A stretch of 64,000 nucleotides of DNA from Acarospora socialis (lineage: Eukaryota; Ascomycota; Lecanoromycetes; Acarosporales; Acarosporaceae): NCBI GenBank assembly GCA_025617375.2, contig JAMYGW020000008.1, forward strand, positions 806,001 through 870,000. Reading direction: 5' to 3'. The notes beneath the pieces were generated by a model. That model saw only the letters and a program-made list of their open reading frames with translations. It searched no databases and was not told the origin of the DNA. Below are positions 12,327-23,423 of this stretch, piece after piece. The stretch's first letter is position 1; each line of letters starts with the position of its first letter. The translations under genes were made by a program, and so were the position numbers.

Positions 12327-12833
12327 GCTATCTACGGTGCAATATACTCCACATGTACCCTAAAATCAATACGTTTGCACGTGTCAAATCGTAGCTATCT
12401 CAGTAGTTTGCGGCTCGGGCCGAGGGACGATTGAAGCGACCCCGTATTCGCCTAACCGGATTGAGTTCAAAGTCCTGACCCTGCTTTACCTCTCTACAAG
12501 GTACTGTCCCGGGAGACAGCCCGTAATGAGTGGCCTGGCCGTGTCATGTCTCGCGTACCCAGTTCTTATTGGAGCATGTCACGTCCAGCGGCCGTCAGGA
12601 CTGCGTAACTTCCGTTGCCCCTCGTATTAAGGGGCAAGTTAACCTTCACTATTATTAGTTTTGATCACACCATGTCTCGACCGAACCGCTTCCCTGGTAC
12701 GAGTGCAGCAATCCTCAACAGCCTGATGGGGTAGACAACAACATATAAACGGGCATTCGGCCCACGTCCTTTCCTCTCCAGCGACGCTCAGACAAGGCCA
12801 CCGAACCCCAGGCGATCAATTGCGCAAGACAAG
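12327..12833. other. intergenic region with perfect hairpin
   Basis: UTP18 3' flank and lipase promoter. It holds an 8-bp perfect inverted repeat, TTGCCCCT at 12615-12622 and AGGGGCAA at 12630-12637, around a 7-nt loop. No gene seen. Confidence 0.4.
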
Positions 12834-14034
12834 ATGCAATTCGCGTTGACAATTTTACTCGGCCTCGTCGCCGTTGTAACTGCGGTGCCGCTGCCATTAC
12901 CAGGCGTGACAGACGGTAAGTACATTCTAAATGAGCACACAGGCACAACGCGAACAAACATTTGCTAACCCATCCGTCCCTGGCAGGAATCTCCCAAGAT
13001 CTCCTCGACCGATTCCAGCTCTTCCGCCAATACTCGACGGCGTCCGGCTGCCCCAACAATACCGTCTGGGGCACGCCCAACACGAAAGTGAAGTGCACAT
13101 CCGGCTGCCCGCTCGTCGAAGCTGCCGGCGCGACTGTTATTCGCGGGGGCCAGTACGCACTTCCCCTCCCCTCTCCTCTCCATCCATCCATCCTTATTTC
13201 CCCTCGACTTTGGAAACCCTCCACACACAGTCCCCCTTACCACCACCCACCCCCGGCCGCACCGCGCGCACCAACTAATTCATCACCAGCACCCCCCTCG
13301 GCGACATCGCCGCCTACCTCGCCGTGGACCCGACCAACCACCTCCTCGTCCTCGCGGTGCGCGGCACCTCCTCAGGCCAAAACGACGTCGTCGACGCCCT
13401 CATCGCGCTCGTGCCCTCCGACCTGTGCGCAGGCTGCCTGATCCACGACGGCTTCTACTCCGCCTGGCGCGAGCTGCGCGCCTACCTTCTCCCCGCGCTG
13501 ACCGCCGCCGTCGCCACCTACCCGGGCTACCAGATCGTGACGACGGGCCACAGCCTCGGCGGGGCGATCGCCATCATCGCGGCGGCGGAGTTGCGCCACG
13601 CCGGCATGAAGGTCGAGATGGTCAGTCCCCGTCCCCTTTCCTCCTCCTCCTCCTCCCGTCACGGTGCAGTTTTCTTTTTCCCCCCGTACGTAGCGCAGAG
13701 CTGACGGTCGATGGGAACGGGGGAACAGTATAACTACGGCCAGCCCCGCGTCGGCAACGCCGCTTTGGCGTCGTACATCACGGCGCAGGCGCCTGCCCTG
13801 GGGAATAATTACCGCGCTACCCATACCGATGACCCTGTGCCTCGGCTGCCGGATACGATGCTGGGCTATAAGCATACCACGCCGGAATACTGGATTTTCC
13901 GTGGAGACGATGATGTGCAGACGGGGGATGTGCGCGTTTTCGAGGGCGCGGATGATCGTAGGGGGAATGCGGGGACGGGTGGGTTCGACGTTGAGGCGCA
14001 TGGGCATTATTTTGGGCCGATTTCGAAGTGTTGA
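12834..14034 (+). CDS. Secreted fungal class 3 lipase, 294 aa
   Basis: Extracellular alpha/beta-hydrolase of the Rhizomucor/Thermomyces (class 3) lipase family, expected to hydrolyse triacylglycerols or related esters. Exons are 12834-12915, 12987-13152, 13290-13620 and 13729-14034. It begins with a signal peptide (MQFALTILLGLVAVVTAVPL). The nucleophile elbow is GHSLGG and the family block LVLAVRGTSS sits upstream. The acid residue is in THTDDPVPRLP and the catalytic His in GHYFG near the end (GPISKC). Cysteines are paired as expected (SGCPN, KCTSGCP, DLCAGC). Length is normal (about 290-300 aa). The coding part is clearly GC-rich. All three catalytic residues are present. Confidence 0.9.
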
Positions 14035-14385
14035 TTTGGGGACCGCTGTGCGGGTTCGGGATGGAGATGGGTGGTTTGGTTTGGGCGGCGGATGTTTGGT
14101 TTTTGTTTACGGGTTTCTCGTCTCGTGTTGGTGGGAGTTTGTTCATGGATGATGGTACGAGGTTGATGGATATATATGAGAATACACGGTATGGATCCTA
14201 GCTGGGAACAGATCGTAGTAATGCGGTCCCATCACGTCGACACGCTTGCTGCAGAGAAGGAGCAGAGCTGTAGCGTAGGTACGTTCTACGCTACGCTACA
14301 GTACAGTACCTTGCACTGCTCCATCGACGTACGACGCGCTCTCCGCCGTCAACACAACCCGCTTCCACCCCACCCCCCTCCCTCC
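14035..14385. other. convergent intergenic region (lipase / hexokinase)
   Basis: Holds both 3' ends. It includes a perfect 11-bp inverted repeat, CTGTAGCGTAG at 14268-14278 and CTACGCTACAG at 14291-14301, with a 12-nt loop. A role in transcript end separation is only a guess. Confidence 0.4.
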
Positions 14386-16022
14386 TTACCTCTCTACCCT
14401 CGCATTCTCCACATTCCGCACATGCTTCACCCCCACCACATTCCCCTCCTTGACCCTCATCGCCGTCAACGCCGCAATGACCGCCGCGCCCACCCCGGAC
14501 CCATCCTCCGCAGCCCTCACATCAATCCGGTCGCCTTCACCCGCCGGCCAATCCAGAATCTCCCTCAACGCCTGCGCCCCGCGCGCCTTGAAGTGCGGAT
14601 AGCGGTTGAAGACGGAGCCGTCGGCGCCGACGTGGCAGGAGTCGATGCCCTTCTTCTTGCAGATGGCGGCGATGCCGCAGGCGGAGAGGCGGGCGGCGCG
14701 CGTGCCGATGAGCTCGGCCAGGCGGCGGCAGAGCTCGAGTTCGGGTTTCGTGGGGCGGATGGAGAGGGTGTTGGTTAGCAGGTCGGCGGTTTCGGAGAGG
14801 TTTTCGTAGGGGTCTCTGGTGGTTTGTTAAAGATGGATGGTTAGTGGGGTTGGGATTGTGGGCGAAGGGGGGGAAGGGAGGGAGAGGGATGTTGAAAGGG
14901 GAGGGAGTTACTCTTCGATGGCGGATAGGAAGGAGGAATCGAGGGTGTATGGTTTGCGCAGCTTGCTGATGTCTTGGCCCTCGAAGATGTGCACGTTCTT
15001 GTTGTCGTGCAACTCGACGAGGACGAGGCGGAAGAGCTCGCCGAGGTACAGACCGGCGATCATCTTCTCGAACGCTTGCTGGCCGGGCCGCGGCGAGTCG
15101 CGGTCGATAATGATGTCGTAGGGCGTGCGGGGGAGGACGACGTGCTCACTGTCGAAGGCGCCATATTCGCAGTTGATGGCCATAGGCATGTCCGGCGGGA
15201 GGTTGTAATGCGCGAGTTTGGGGATCGATCCGCAGTTCTCGAAGTAGGCCGCGTTGCAGCCGGTGCCGAAGATGCAGCCGATCTTGATCTGGTCGTCCGT
15301 GTATCCGGACGCGACGAGCGTGCCGGTGGTGTCGTTGATCAGTGCCGTCACCTTGATGGGCAGGCCTCGCTTCGCCAGGGCTTCTTCGAACAACGGCACC
15401 ACGTCGTGTCCCTCGACGCCGTCGATGTCGAAGCCTTTCGTCCATCGCTGCAGGACGCCGTGGTCGATGTAATCTTGCGTTGCCGGATACGAGAAAGTGA
15501 AGCCGAGTGGCATGTCGTGAATGTCCTCGCCCTTATGGTGATACTCCAGAAACTGTTCCAAGCAATCGGCGATATATTCCCACAGGTCTTCGGACTTGCC
15601 TGACTTGAGTTCTTCCGGCATGCGGTATTTGGACTGCGTGACATCGAATTCGCCTTTCTCTTCCGGGAGGGTGATTTCGCAGACACGTAGATTCGTACCA
15701 CCCATGTCGAGAGCGAGGTAGGTGCCAGTCTCGTGTCCTGTGGGGTGTGCCATCACCCACGCTGGATTCATTGGCTATACACACAGTCACTGGCTGCTCA
15801 ACAAATTATGTAAAGTTGCATAACTAACAATGGTACCGCCCTTGACACTGAGACCTGTCCAAAGATGAGTTCACCCTTCTCATTCTGTTGGTTGTTTGCC
15901 GTACCTTTTTCGAGTTCCTTGACGAATCGCTCCGTGACCTCTTTCAGCTTGGCTTGGTCCACGGTGAACAGTCTCTCTAGCTCCTTGATCTGTTCGAGGA
16001 GGTCCTTGGGTATATCGGCCAT
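14386..16022 (-). CDS. HXK1: Hexokinase, 478 aa
   Basis: ATP-dependent hexose phosphorylation, the first step of glycolysis, in the cytosol. Exons in transcript order are 16022-15905, 15854-15829, 15774-14912 and 14815-14386, with introns of 50, 54 and 96 nt. The 26-nt second exon is supported because it restores ELEKGLSVKGGTIPMNPAW. Motifs are phosphate-1 LALDMGGTNLRVCEI, sugar-binding LGFTFSYPATQ, catalytic Asp in ALINDTTGTL, connect/phosphate-2 IGCIFGTGCNAAYFE, sugar-contact INCEYGAFD and the adenosine block HVGADGSVFNRYPHF. The LSVKGGTIPMNPAWV N-terminal block fits hexokinase better than glucokinase. Length is as expected. The symbol is generic. Confidence 0.92.
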
Positions 16023-16933
16023 CGAGCCTGATACGGTCGTTGATCAGATATAATCCTCCTTCGGTCGAGAAAGAGCCTACCCTTCCGCGAAGGCGGCTTC
16101 CTCGGTCCGAGTCCAACCATCTTGCCTGAATTGTAATATCGCAATTGCCAGGTGGGGTATTCAAAAGGTAAGAAGGAGCTAAGGAGTCACGGTCGACGGT
16201 AAGGTAGTCAGGTGAAACAGCTTTGGTGTTTCAGGCTCTCTTGAACACGCCGAAGTTGTAATGGGTATGCTTCAAATTCGATTCTATCCCAAAGCCACAG
16301 CACACTTAACTTTCACCTCAGCAATTGTGTTAGCTCAAGTTCGAGTCATAAGTAGCAAGTCAAATAGTGAGAGACCTTAGATCCAAGAAGTTGCGCCGAG
16401 AGTGCGCCGACACGTTTGGTAGGAGACTGCTGAGCTCAGCTTGATCACCGTGATAAGCTCGAACTCGCTGCTCCGAAAGTCAATCGAAGGAGTTGAGTAC
16501 TTACCACTACAGCGTTCTTGTCAATGGGACGCAAAAATCCGATTATCCAATCCAATCCAATATCGCTCACAGCGTCCCACCGTGTTCGTGACAGACAAAA
16601 GTAGCCCTCAATATATGCCCCCGTCGAGCGGATGTACCCGGAAGTATGAGTACGTGTACCTTATACGTAGGGCTCGGGAATTCAACCTCACCCCACCCTC
16701 TCTACCAATTTACGAAAAATTACCTTACTCAGCAAGCTCATCGGACCCGAAACTCTCCCACTCACCCCCACCACACCCTTATCGATAATCCCGAAAATCC
16801 CGACGGCGTCATAAATCCCTATACGTGCACACACCTACCTGAAGGTATCACGAACCCTCTCAATCCCTTACCATACCAAATCACAACCATCCACCTCATC
16901 GACCCCACCCCATACCACAACCCTTCCCTTACA
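16023..16933. other. divergent intergenic region (hexokinase / microprotein)
   Basis: Shared upstream region of hexokinase (-) and the 56-aa gene (+). The part before the plus-strand start is C/A-rich (about 16680-16933), like a fungal promoter and leader. No other coding region is supported. Confidence 0.4.
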
Positions 16934-17207
16934 ATGTGCAAGAAATCAACCTGCTCCACCTGCCGTACGTTCTCTCTTCCCCCTTTCCTTCCCTCTCTCC
17001 TCCCTTTCGCTTCCCTCTCCCTTTCAACCTCCCAACCTCCCTCCGCTAACGCGACGAAAAAAAAAAGACAAAACAACCTGGTGGGGCTGCGGCAACCACG
17101 TGCCCTCCGTCATGACGGCACACCCGCGCGAGGAATGGTGCACGTGCGAGCCCAAGGTCGAGAAGGAGGGGGAGAGGTATCCGCCGATGGGGGAGAAGGC
17201 GGATTGA
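16934..17207 (+). CDS. Conserved fungal Cys-rich microprotein, 56 aa
   Basis: Two-exon gene: 16934-16964 and 17068-17207, split by a 103-nt intron (gtacgt...aaaaag) that is pyrimidine-rich and then A-rich. The product is MCKKSTCSTCHKTTWWGCGN, then HVPSVMTAHPREEWCTCEP and a short KVEKEGERYPPMGEKAD tail. Six Cys (CX4CX2C...GCG...CTC), one His in each half and a WW pair suggest a small metal-binding fold. I recall close relatives as short hypothetical proteins across Pezizomycotina but know of no assigned function. There is no signal peptide, so it is probably intracellular. Splice and frame support is good. Confidence 0.75.
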
Positions 17208-17599
17208 GATGGTGGATCGGGGGGAGGACTTGGGGGAAGGGAGGGGAGGAGTGGAGGAGGGACTGTGTATAGGAGGGATTGTGTATAGGAGGAGGAGGAA
17301 GGAAGATGGCTTGGGTAAATTCAGAGGGGATTGACGATGAATTGAGAATGTACATACATGGATACTCGCGCCTTGTTGGGTCGGGATGTGATGTACAGAC
17401 TCGTATGTACTTCTATTCGATTCGTAACAATGTAATCTACACAGAAAGCAACAAGGAATGGCTAGGTAGGGATATCTCATGCACCGACCAGCCACCCACC
17501 CGCACTAAGGCATGCATGTACGCTCGCTCGCTCGCTGAACTGACAACCAAACCTTCACTCCGAAAATGCAATCGTCGTCACTAACCCCACCAGCGTCCA
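17208..17599. other. convergent intergenic region (microprotein / CSC1-like)
   Basis: Shared 3' region. It contains a tetranucleotide run (cgct)4 near 17521-17536 and a G-rich stretch after the microprotein stop. No gene seen. Confidence 0.4.
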
Positions 17600-20500
17600 T
17601 CACAGCTGAATGAGATCGACCTCCGAGAAATCCGGCGGACTCCTCCGATAGACGACCCTCGCCTTCCCATCCAACCCTGTATACTCGTTACTGACCCAGA
17701 TATGCTTGCTGAACCGCTGCGTGCGGTAAATCTCGTCGTCGCTGACGCCCAGCTCGTCGCGCGGGATCCAGATGACAGGCCGCTTGGCGCGTAGGGCGGT
17801 GTGTTGGAAGGCGCGCTGGACGAGCTTGTCTCGCTCAGCGGGGGTGAGGTCTTCGATTTCGTCAGCCAGGCCCGCGTAGAGGGATTCCTCGGAGGGTTGG
17901 CGTTCGGGGTCGGAGTCGGGGGGGTGGGATGTTGCGTGGGTGTTTCGGTCGGAGGAGAAGGGAAGGTGAAGTTCGCGGCTCAGGAGGCCGGAGCGGTGAT
18001 TTCGGGTGCGGTCGGCCCAGGTTTTGCTGGGGAGGAGGTTGTGGATGTTACGGGGGTCGAGACGGCCTCGGGAAGGCGAGTGCGTCTTGTTGGCCTCGAA
18101 GTCTTTCATCTCGATGCTTTCGATATTACGGTCTTCCTCTTCAGAGCGACGTTCGCGGTCGGCAAGGACTTTGTTCAGGTCGTCGCCGTCACGTTCCTCT
18201 TCGGCGATCTTGAAGCGTTTCTGTTGGGCGCGGGCGAATTCTTCGTCGCGGATGACAGCGTCGTCTTCGAGAGTAATGGGTAGGTAGCGGAAAAGTGGGG
18301 AAAAAGCTTGGTTGAGGAGATATTGATAGACGATTGTGAATACGAAGACAATGATCATTATGATGCCTTGTCCTTGGCATGGGACGCCATTACCGTCGGG
18401 GTCGCGGACGAGAAAGAAGAGACCGATTAGACAGAGCTCCATAACGTAGAGGCCGGTGAAGAGTTGATTAAGGGCTTTGGGGAAGAGTAAGCCGCCAGTG
18501 TCGAAGCGGAATACGGTCACGTAGAGGGTGTTGTAACGATATGTGATCCAGAACAGGGAAAAGGTAATGATGTTGAAGATCATGATTAGAGGTGAAATGA
18601 CCGAGTACACCAAGCCTGCCCTATGGTTTAGTTCTCCTGCATTGTACGTACGCGAAGACTAGAGTAATAACATACCTATCACGGCCAAGTTGGTGTAGAC
18701 AGGGTAGAAGGTACCCCACTGCATCTGTGGCAAGTTTGTCTGCCTGGCCCACTTCTGACGAGCGGTATTGTCCATGAAAGGAGCCCAAAGGAACCAAATG
18801 ATTAGACTGAAGATCTGGAGCAAGGCGCCGGAGCTGACAGACAAGGCTTGCAGCAGCATGTAAGAGAAGAAATAATTGCTGGCCTTTGGAAGATTCACCG
18901 CAAGGAGCGAAGGGACGCTGATGGGATTGCCAGTAAGGTCCTTGAGAACAGTAGTGATTCCCGAAGAAATGGATACGACAAGGAAGACCTGGACGAACAG
19001 GAAGGCGAAATAATAGTCCTGACACGTCAACTCAACCGCCATTCCAGTCTGGACGCCTTGATTCTTCGCCAGCAGTCGTAAGATCATCGGCAGAACCAGC
19101 AGCAAGAGTCCAAGGAGAACTTGCGGCAGGATACCTTGGATGATGGCGATGATCCAAGCAGGAGCCCTGCCGAGCCATGTGAGGAAGTGGAACGTGTTCT
19201 TGAGGTAGTTTACCTGCGACAACAGACCGGTAAAGGTGACAGGAAAAGCCCATCCGATAATCATCCCAACGACTATAGCAACAACCACGGCTGTTCGAAT
19301 ATAATTCTCCCACCATCTGACCGACATATTCCCCCATAACACGTCGTCAGGTGAGATCTCTACCAGACGAGGTGCCATCTGCTTCGGGATGTGATGGCTG
19401 ACGGCTTGACAAGCCATGTGAGCTGCGACCTGGTGGTTGAATTGCACAAAGGCTGAATTCATCACCGGGAACCTCTCCGAATGCTGCTGATCTTGTTCCA
19501 CCTCAACATTGAGCCGTGCGAGTTCCTTACGACAATGATAGATAGTATCCACCTTCTCTCCGATCAGAGGCAAGGAAGGCAGCCAGCTGAAAAGAGGGAG
19601 CCTCATACTAGGCCGATCCTTCTCCTTGATATACTTCTTCCACAGCGGTTCTCCAAGATCCTCCTCTTTATAGTCTACATTGTACGCGACGGGATACTCG
19701 TCTTCGCCGCTTTGATCTCCCTCTTTGGCGTCTGAGTGTGACATGAAAGGCATTCGAAGTTTTGTCTTACCATGCGACGTGTGGTGTGCTTCTCCCCGAC
19801 CATTGACTGTAGCTGGTGGATTTGCGCCGGGTGTGACAGGGCTCGGATTGCCAAGGGGAAATTCATCTTCCTCCGCGCCGTGAGGAACTGGACTGGGGAT
19901 GTCGAGCGTATGCCCTCTCTGCCCTTTCTTCCAAAACATCCAACTGGCATTAGGCTCATTCTCATCACTTCCGTTGCGAGCGGTCAAGTGTGTTGATGCG
20001 CTTCCCGTATTATTGGATGTCTCTCCTTGGCGAGAATTCGTGGCCCGGCCATTTGCGTTCACTGGGGTGTTTGCAGTGCCCGAGTTGACGTCATGATGAT
20101 TTAAGCCACTCTGAGACGGTCGGGACATTGCTTCCTCTTGTGAGTTGGTTGGCCGTACGGTCAACTCGTTAGATTCAGTACGCCTCTGTGGAGGACCGTC
20201 GTCATCATCTGCTGGGCCGTCCATCGAGAGGTATCCAGCACGGTTCCGAGATGCGGTTGTATCAGGTCCGGCGCCGTCGATATTATGGTCGCCGGATGCT
20301 AGGTCATCTCCTTCTGCAGGTCGAGGGCCACCGTTGGGGTTGAGTCTCCCATCCACTTCCCTCCCTACCCGTTTGAATCCGCCAAAAACGGTCTTGCCGA
20401 GACCTCCAATCCCATGTCCAATCGCGTCCAGTCCTTGTCCAATCACAGGTACTGGAATGAAAGGTCTCCTACGACCTCGATCTTGAGAATCAGATCTCGA

Positions 20501-21625
20501 GGAAGGGCCAGATCTGTCATGAAGAGCCTCTTGCACAGTGTGGGCAACCTGGTGTGGATCCCCCGCACTGATTCCTCCGCTCTCTGCCAAGTCGTTTCCA
20601 ACTTTCTCTGCTATCATGGTCTGTCTCTTCCTCTCTTCTCTGGTCACGCCGGCCTTCTTGGCGGCTGCCGCAGCCTGTTTTGTATGTGCTTTCTTCACAT
20701 CCTTTATCAAACTCGTTTCCGCAGCCTCCAGTTTCAGAGCCAGTTTGTTACGCTGCTCCACCTTGAAACTCAGCTCATCGAAATTCCGGTTAATCCAGAT
20801 ATTCCGTATGCCGCCTGGGTAAACGTCATACAGCCCATCAAGCGCTGCGATAGTACACCATTTCCTTGGTATAGCCGAGATCAAGACAGTGGTAGCGGAC
20901 GCTCGTAGACGGTGTTGAGGCGAAGTGAGATAGGCTTGTCGTAATCGAATATACCCTCTTAACTCGTCAAAGAACGTGTAGCACACATATACCACGACAA
21001 TGACTGCAAGAATGAGATGCGCCCAGTATCGACTCGTCTGGTCCGGTCGTACATTGCCCCAGCCCAGCTGGTCCAAGCCCGTCACGTTGCTGTAAGACGT
21101 CTCATTTGAATATTTGCCTACTGCGAAATGGGACCCCCTGCCGTGTACGAGATTGATAGGTATGAGGATCGGCAAGATGAGGAGTGAAAGCGGGACGAAG
21201 ATCTTGAGAAGGGTTCGCAAGTAACGAAGGAAGAAGTAGGCGTCGAGACCGCATTTCTGGATGAAGTCCGAGTTTGATGTCCGAAAGACTGGCACGATCC
21301 AACGCCAAAGGCCCGTCGGGGGTGCTCGGATTCGTTCTCGTTCTGGTACGAGGTAGGTTTTCGGCGCACTGTGGGAAGCATTAATACTGACAAACACAGT
21401 ACTGTGACAGGGGGGAATGGAGTTGACATACTAAATTCTCGCCAGCCTATCCTTGATGAAAAGGAACGCCAGAAACTGTATAGCAAAGGCGACGATCGAA
21501 CCGACCAGAGATGCAAAGAATGTGTTCAAAGTGACCCCTTGGGAGGATTGAGCCTTTCCTGCAACAGAGTCAATCGCACTCCCGAGGTTAGTGGGTCCGG
21601 CGATTGCGGAGGATGTTGCAGACAT
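17600..21625 (-). CDS. CSC1/OSCA-type (DUF221) mechanosensitive cation channel-like protein, 1300 aa
   Basis: Member of the CSC1/RSN1/TMEM63 family of osmotic- or stretch-gated cation channels, in the plasma membrane or endomembranes. Exons in transcript order are 21625-21432, 21368-18676 and 18615-17600, with introns of 63 and 60 nt. Order: an N-terminal helix region (LNTFFASLVGSIVAFAIQF) and YAPKTYLVPE; two helices, KIFVPLSLLILPILIPINLV and AHLILAVIVVVYVCYTFF; a cytosolic domain (TVLISAIPRKW, AFVQFNHQVAAHMACQAV); then the pore-forming helices of the RSN1_7TM part. The cytosolic domain is split by about 300 extra disordered Gly/Ser/Asn/Asp residues, making it longer than the usual 850-1000 aa. 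The C-terminus is a charged tail of about 200 aa. Confidence 0.88.
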
Positions 21626-22346
21626 CTCCTCCGTCTCATCGGCGCCGAGTGGTCGTCGTCACGGAGGTCTAAGTGTGGATCTGTGAGGAGAGATTGAAAG
21701 TGATGGTTGGAGGTCAAGCGTGCCGTCAGGTTCAGAGTAAGGTCAGGTGGTTCAGCGTAAAGGAACAAAGGATTGAGGAAAAGAAAAGTATGAGACACTG
21801 CCAGCGCGTGAATCGCATGCTGGCTCGTTTGGAATGCGTGTCTCCTGATGAATAAGGTACCTAGAAACTTACGAAAAGATCTGTTCAAAATAACGTTGAC
21901 GTTATACGAGTAATTGGATGTGAATCAATCAAAGGGGTAATGAATTAACGTGACTTGGGGCAAATCAACATTCACCCGCGCGCTACTTTGTCGGGGCGGT
22001 CAGCAAACACCAATCATGGCTCTTTCCATCTCTGTCGATCCTGCAACTTGACGCCATCGTTCCAGCAATAGGTACCTAGTTAGTAGTTGAGACTGCTTAC
22101 CTAATAACCTTAAACTCTGAGGCTCTCCAAGGCGGACGAAGGGCTCAGAGGTAAGATGTCATGCACAGAAACAAATATATGACATTAAGTCCTCAAGAGA
22201 GCGTCTGTACTCTGCTATTGCTTTTACCAGGTCACTTATCCCTAATCAGAATGAAATAGCAAGCTTTGTTCCCCCCCAAAAAATAAATACAATTGATAAT
22301 ATTATGATAATGGCTTACATCGTACCAACTCCAATGAGAAAAAACC
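21626..22346. other. intergenic region (CSC1-like / 22347 gene)
   Basis: CSC1-like promoter (minus strand) and the 3' flank of the next minus-strand gene. An A/C homopolymer patch lies near 22269-22290. Nothing else recognised. Confidence 0.4.
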
Positions 22347-23423
22347 CTAAGACATCCCAACATCAAAGAAACTCTCCTTCTCCCAAACCACCTGTTCCTC
22401 CCCCTCCAGGTCTTCCGACAAGACCATCCTATCCGGGACGTCTATGCTCCAATCCCAAGCGTTCCTGCGTCCCGGCGACGTCGGCGACGGTTCGGTGAAG
22501 GAGAAGCTGATGTCCGCGCTTGCGCATTCAATGATCCGCTCGACTGTGGTCGTCTCTTCGCTCTGCATGCTATCTGGAGAGAACGTTGGCCGTTCGGAAT
22601 GCGGTGCGTCGTGGAGGGAGGCATCAATAGTGTGTGAGCCGTCGTCTGAGTCCGAGTCGCTGTCGCTCATCAATGTATCTTCCGACAATCGTGTGTCGTC
22701 TTTTGATTCCAAGGACAGCATAGGGAACTGCAACTCAGGAAGCTGGTCAGGCGTCCTTGAATGTGAGGTCGACGTGTGCGCCTCTTCCTCCTCGACCGGC
22801 GAAAGGATTCCTTTCGAGCGTGCCGACTTCCTCTCGGCGGACTTGATCAGCTTATCCAAGAACAGGGATGAACGCGGTTTCCCCGTCTTCGAAGGCGCTG
22901 GTGGAGAGGGAACAGGCGAATAAGCGACGTATTTCCTTTTGATGGTAGGACTCTCGACGCCATGCTTCTTACCCCAACGGCACTCGCTTGGGTAGGTACA
23001 GGAGTGGAAACAGTCATTCTTGCCCGTAGTCTTCGGCGTATAGTTTTGAGCATCCTGCCGCCATTCCGCCCAAGCTTTCCAGCCTACATAGTCGAACTCG
23101 CTGGCGCATGCGACACGCTTCTTGATGGCCCCTGTGCGCTTACTGACCGCCACGCCGGAGCAGAAGAGATGCCCATCCTGCAGACAACGGCGGGTGGCGC
23201 CAAGAGGATATCGCTGGTGGCAGAGGTGGCAGGACCAGAGCCATTGCAGAGGCTGCGGAGGAGGTGGGAAGGCGTTCTTCAAGGGAGAGATGGGCACGAG
23301 CGGAGCGATTGGTACTCGACCAGAGTACGGGGCGGTAAGTGGGCTTGCGGACGAAAGCGGACTCGAAGCGATTCGAAGATTCGAGGGTTTCAGGGGTGAA
23401 AATCGATGGGTAAAGCCAGCCAT
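22347..23423 (-). CDS. Fungal protein with conserved Cys/His-rich N-terminal region, unknown function, 358 aa
   Basis: Single-exon gene. Residues about 60-165 hold a Cys/His-rich block: WSCHLCHQRYPLGATRRC, DGHLFCSG, CASEFDYVGWKAWAEW and CFHSCTYPSECRWGKKHG. Its spacing suggests one or two zinc-binding units of no family I can name. The rest is Ser/Pro/Glu-rich and probably disordered, with an Asp/Ser run (SDSDSDSDDG) and a charged segment SSLFLDKLIKSAERKSARSK. There is no signal peptide or membrane segment. I recall similar single-copy hypotheticals in other filamentous ascomycetes. The long ORF, skewed composition and clean start favour a real gene. Confidence 0.7.
   Translation of the reverse strand: MAGFTHRFSPLKPSNLRIASSPLSSASPLTAPYSGRVPIAPLVPISPLKNAFPPPPQPLQWLWSCHLCHQRYPLGATRRCLQDGHLFCSGVAVSKRTGAIKKRVACASEFDYVGWKAWAEWRQDAQNYTPKTTGKNDCFHSCTYPSECRWGKKHGVESPTIKRKYVAYSPVPSPPAPSKTGKPRSSLFLDKLIKSAERKSARSKGILSPVEEEEAHTSTSHSRTPDQLPELQFPMLSLESKDDTRLSEDTLMSDSDSDSDDGSHTIDASLHDAPHSERPTFSPDSMQSEETTTVERIIECASADISFSFTEPSPTSPGRRNAWDWSIDVPDRMVLSEDLEGEEQVVWEKESFFDVGMS

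Noticed and set aside
13372-14007. 211-codon minus-strand ORF across the lipase gene
   Set aside because: Antisense to lipase exons and an intron in GC-rich DNA; no recognisable protein text.
14974-15603. 209-codon plus-strand ORF
   Set aside because: Mirror of hexokinase exon 3; composition is that of reverse-read hexokinase codons.
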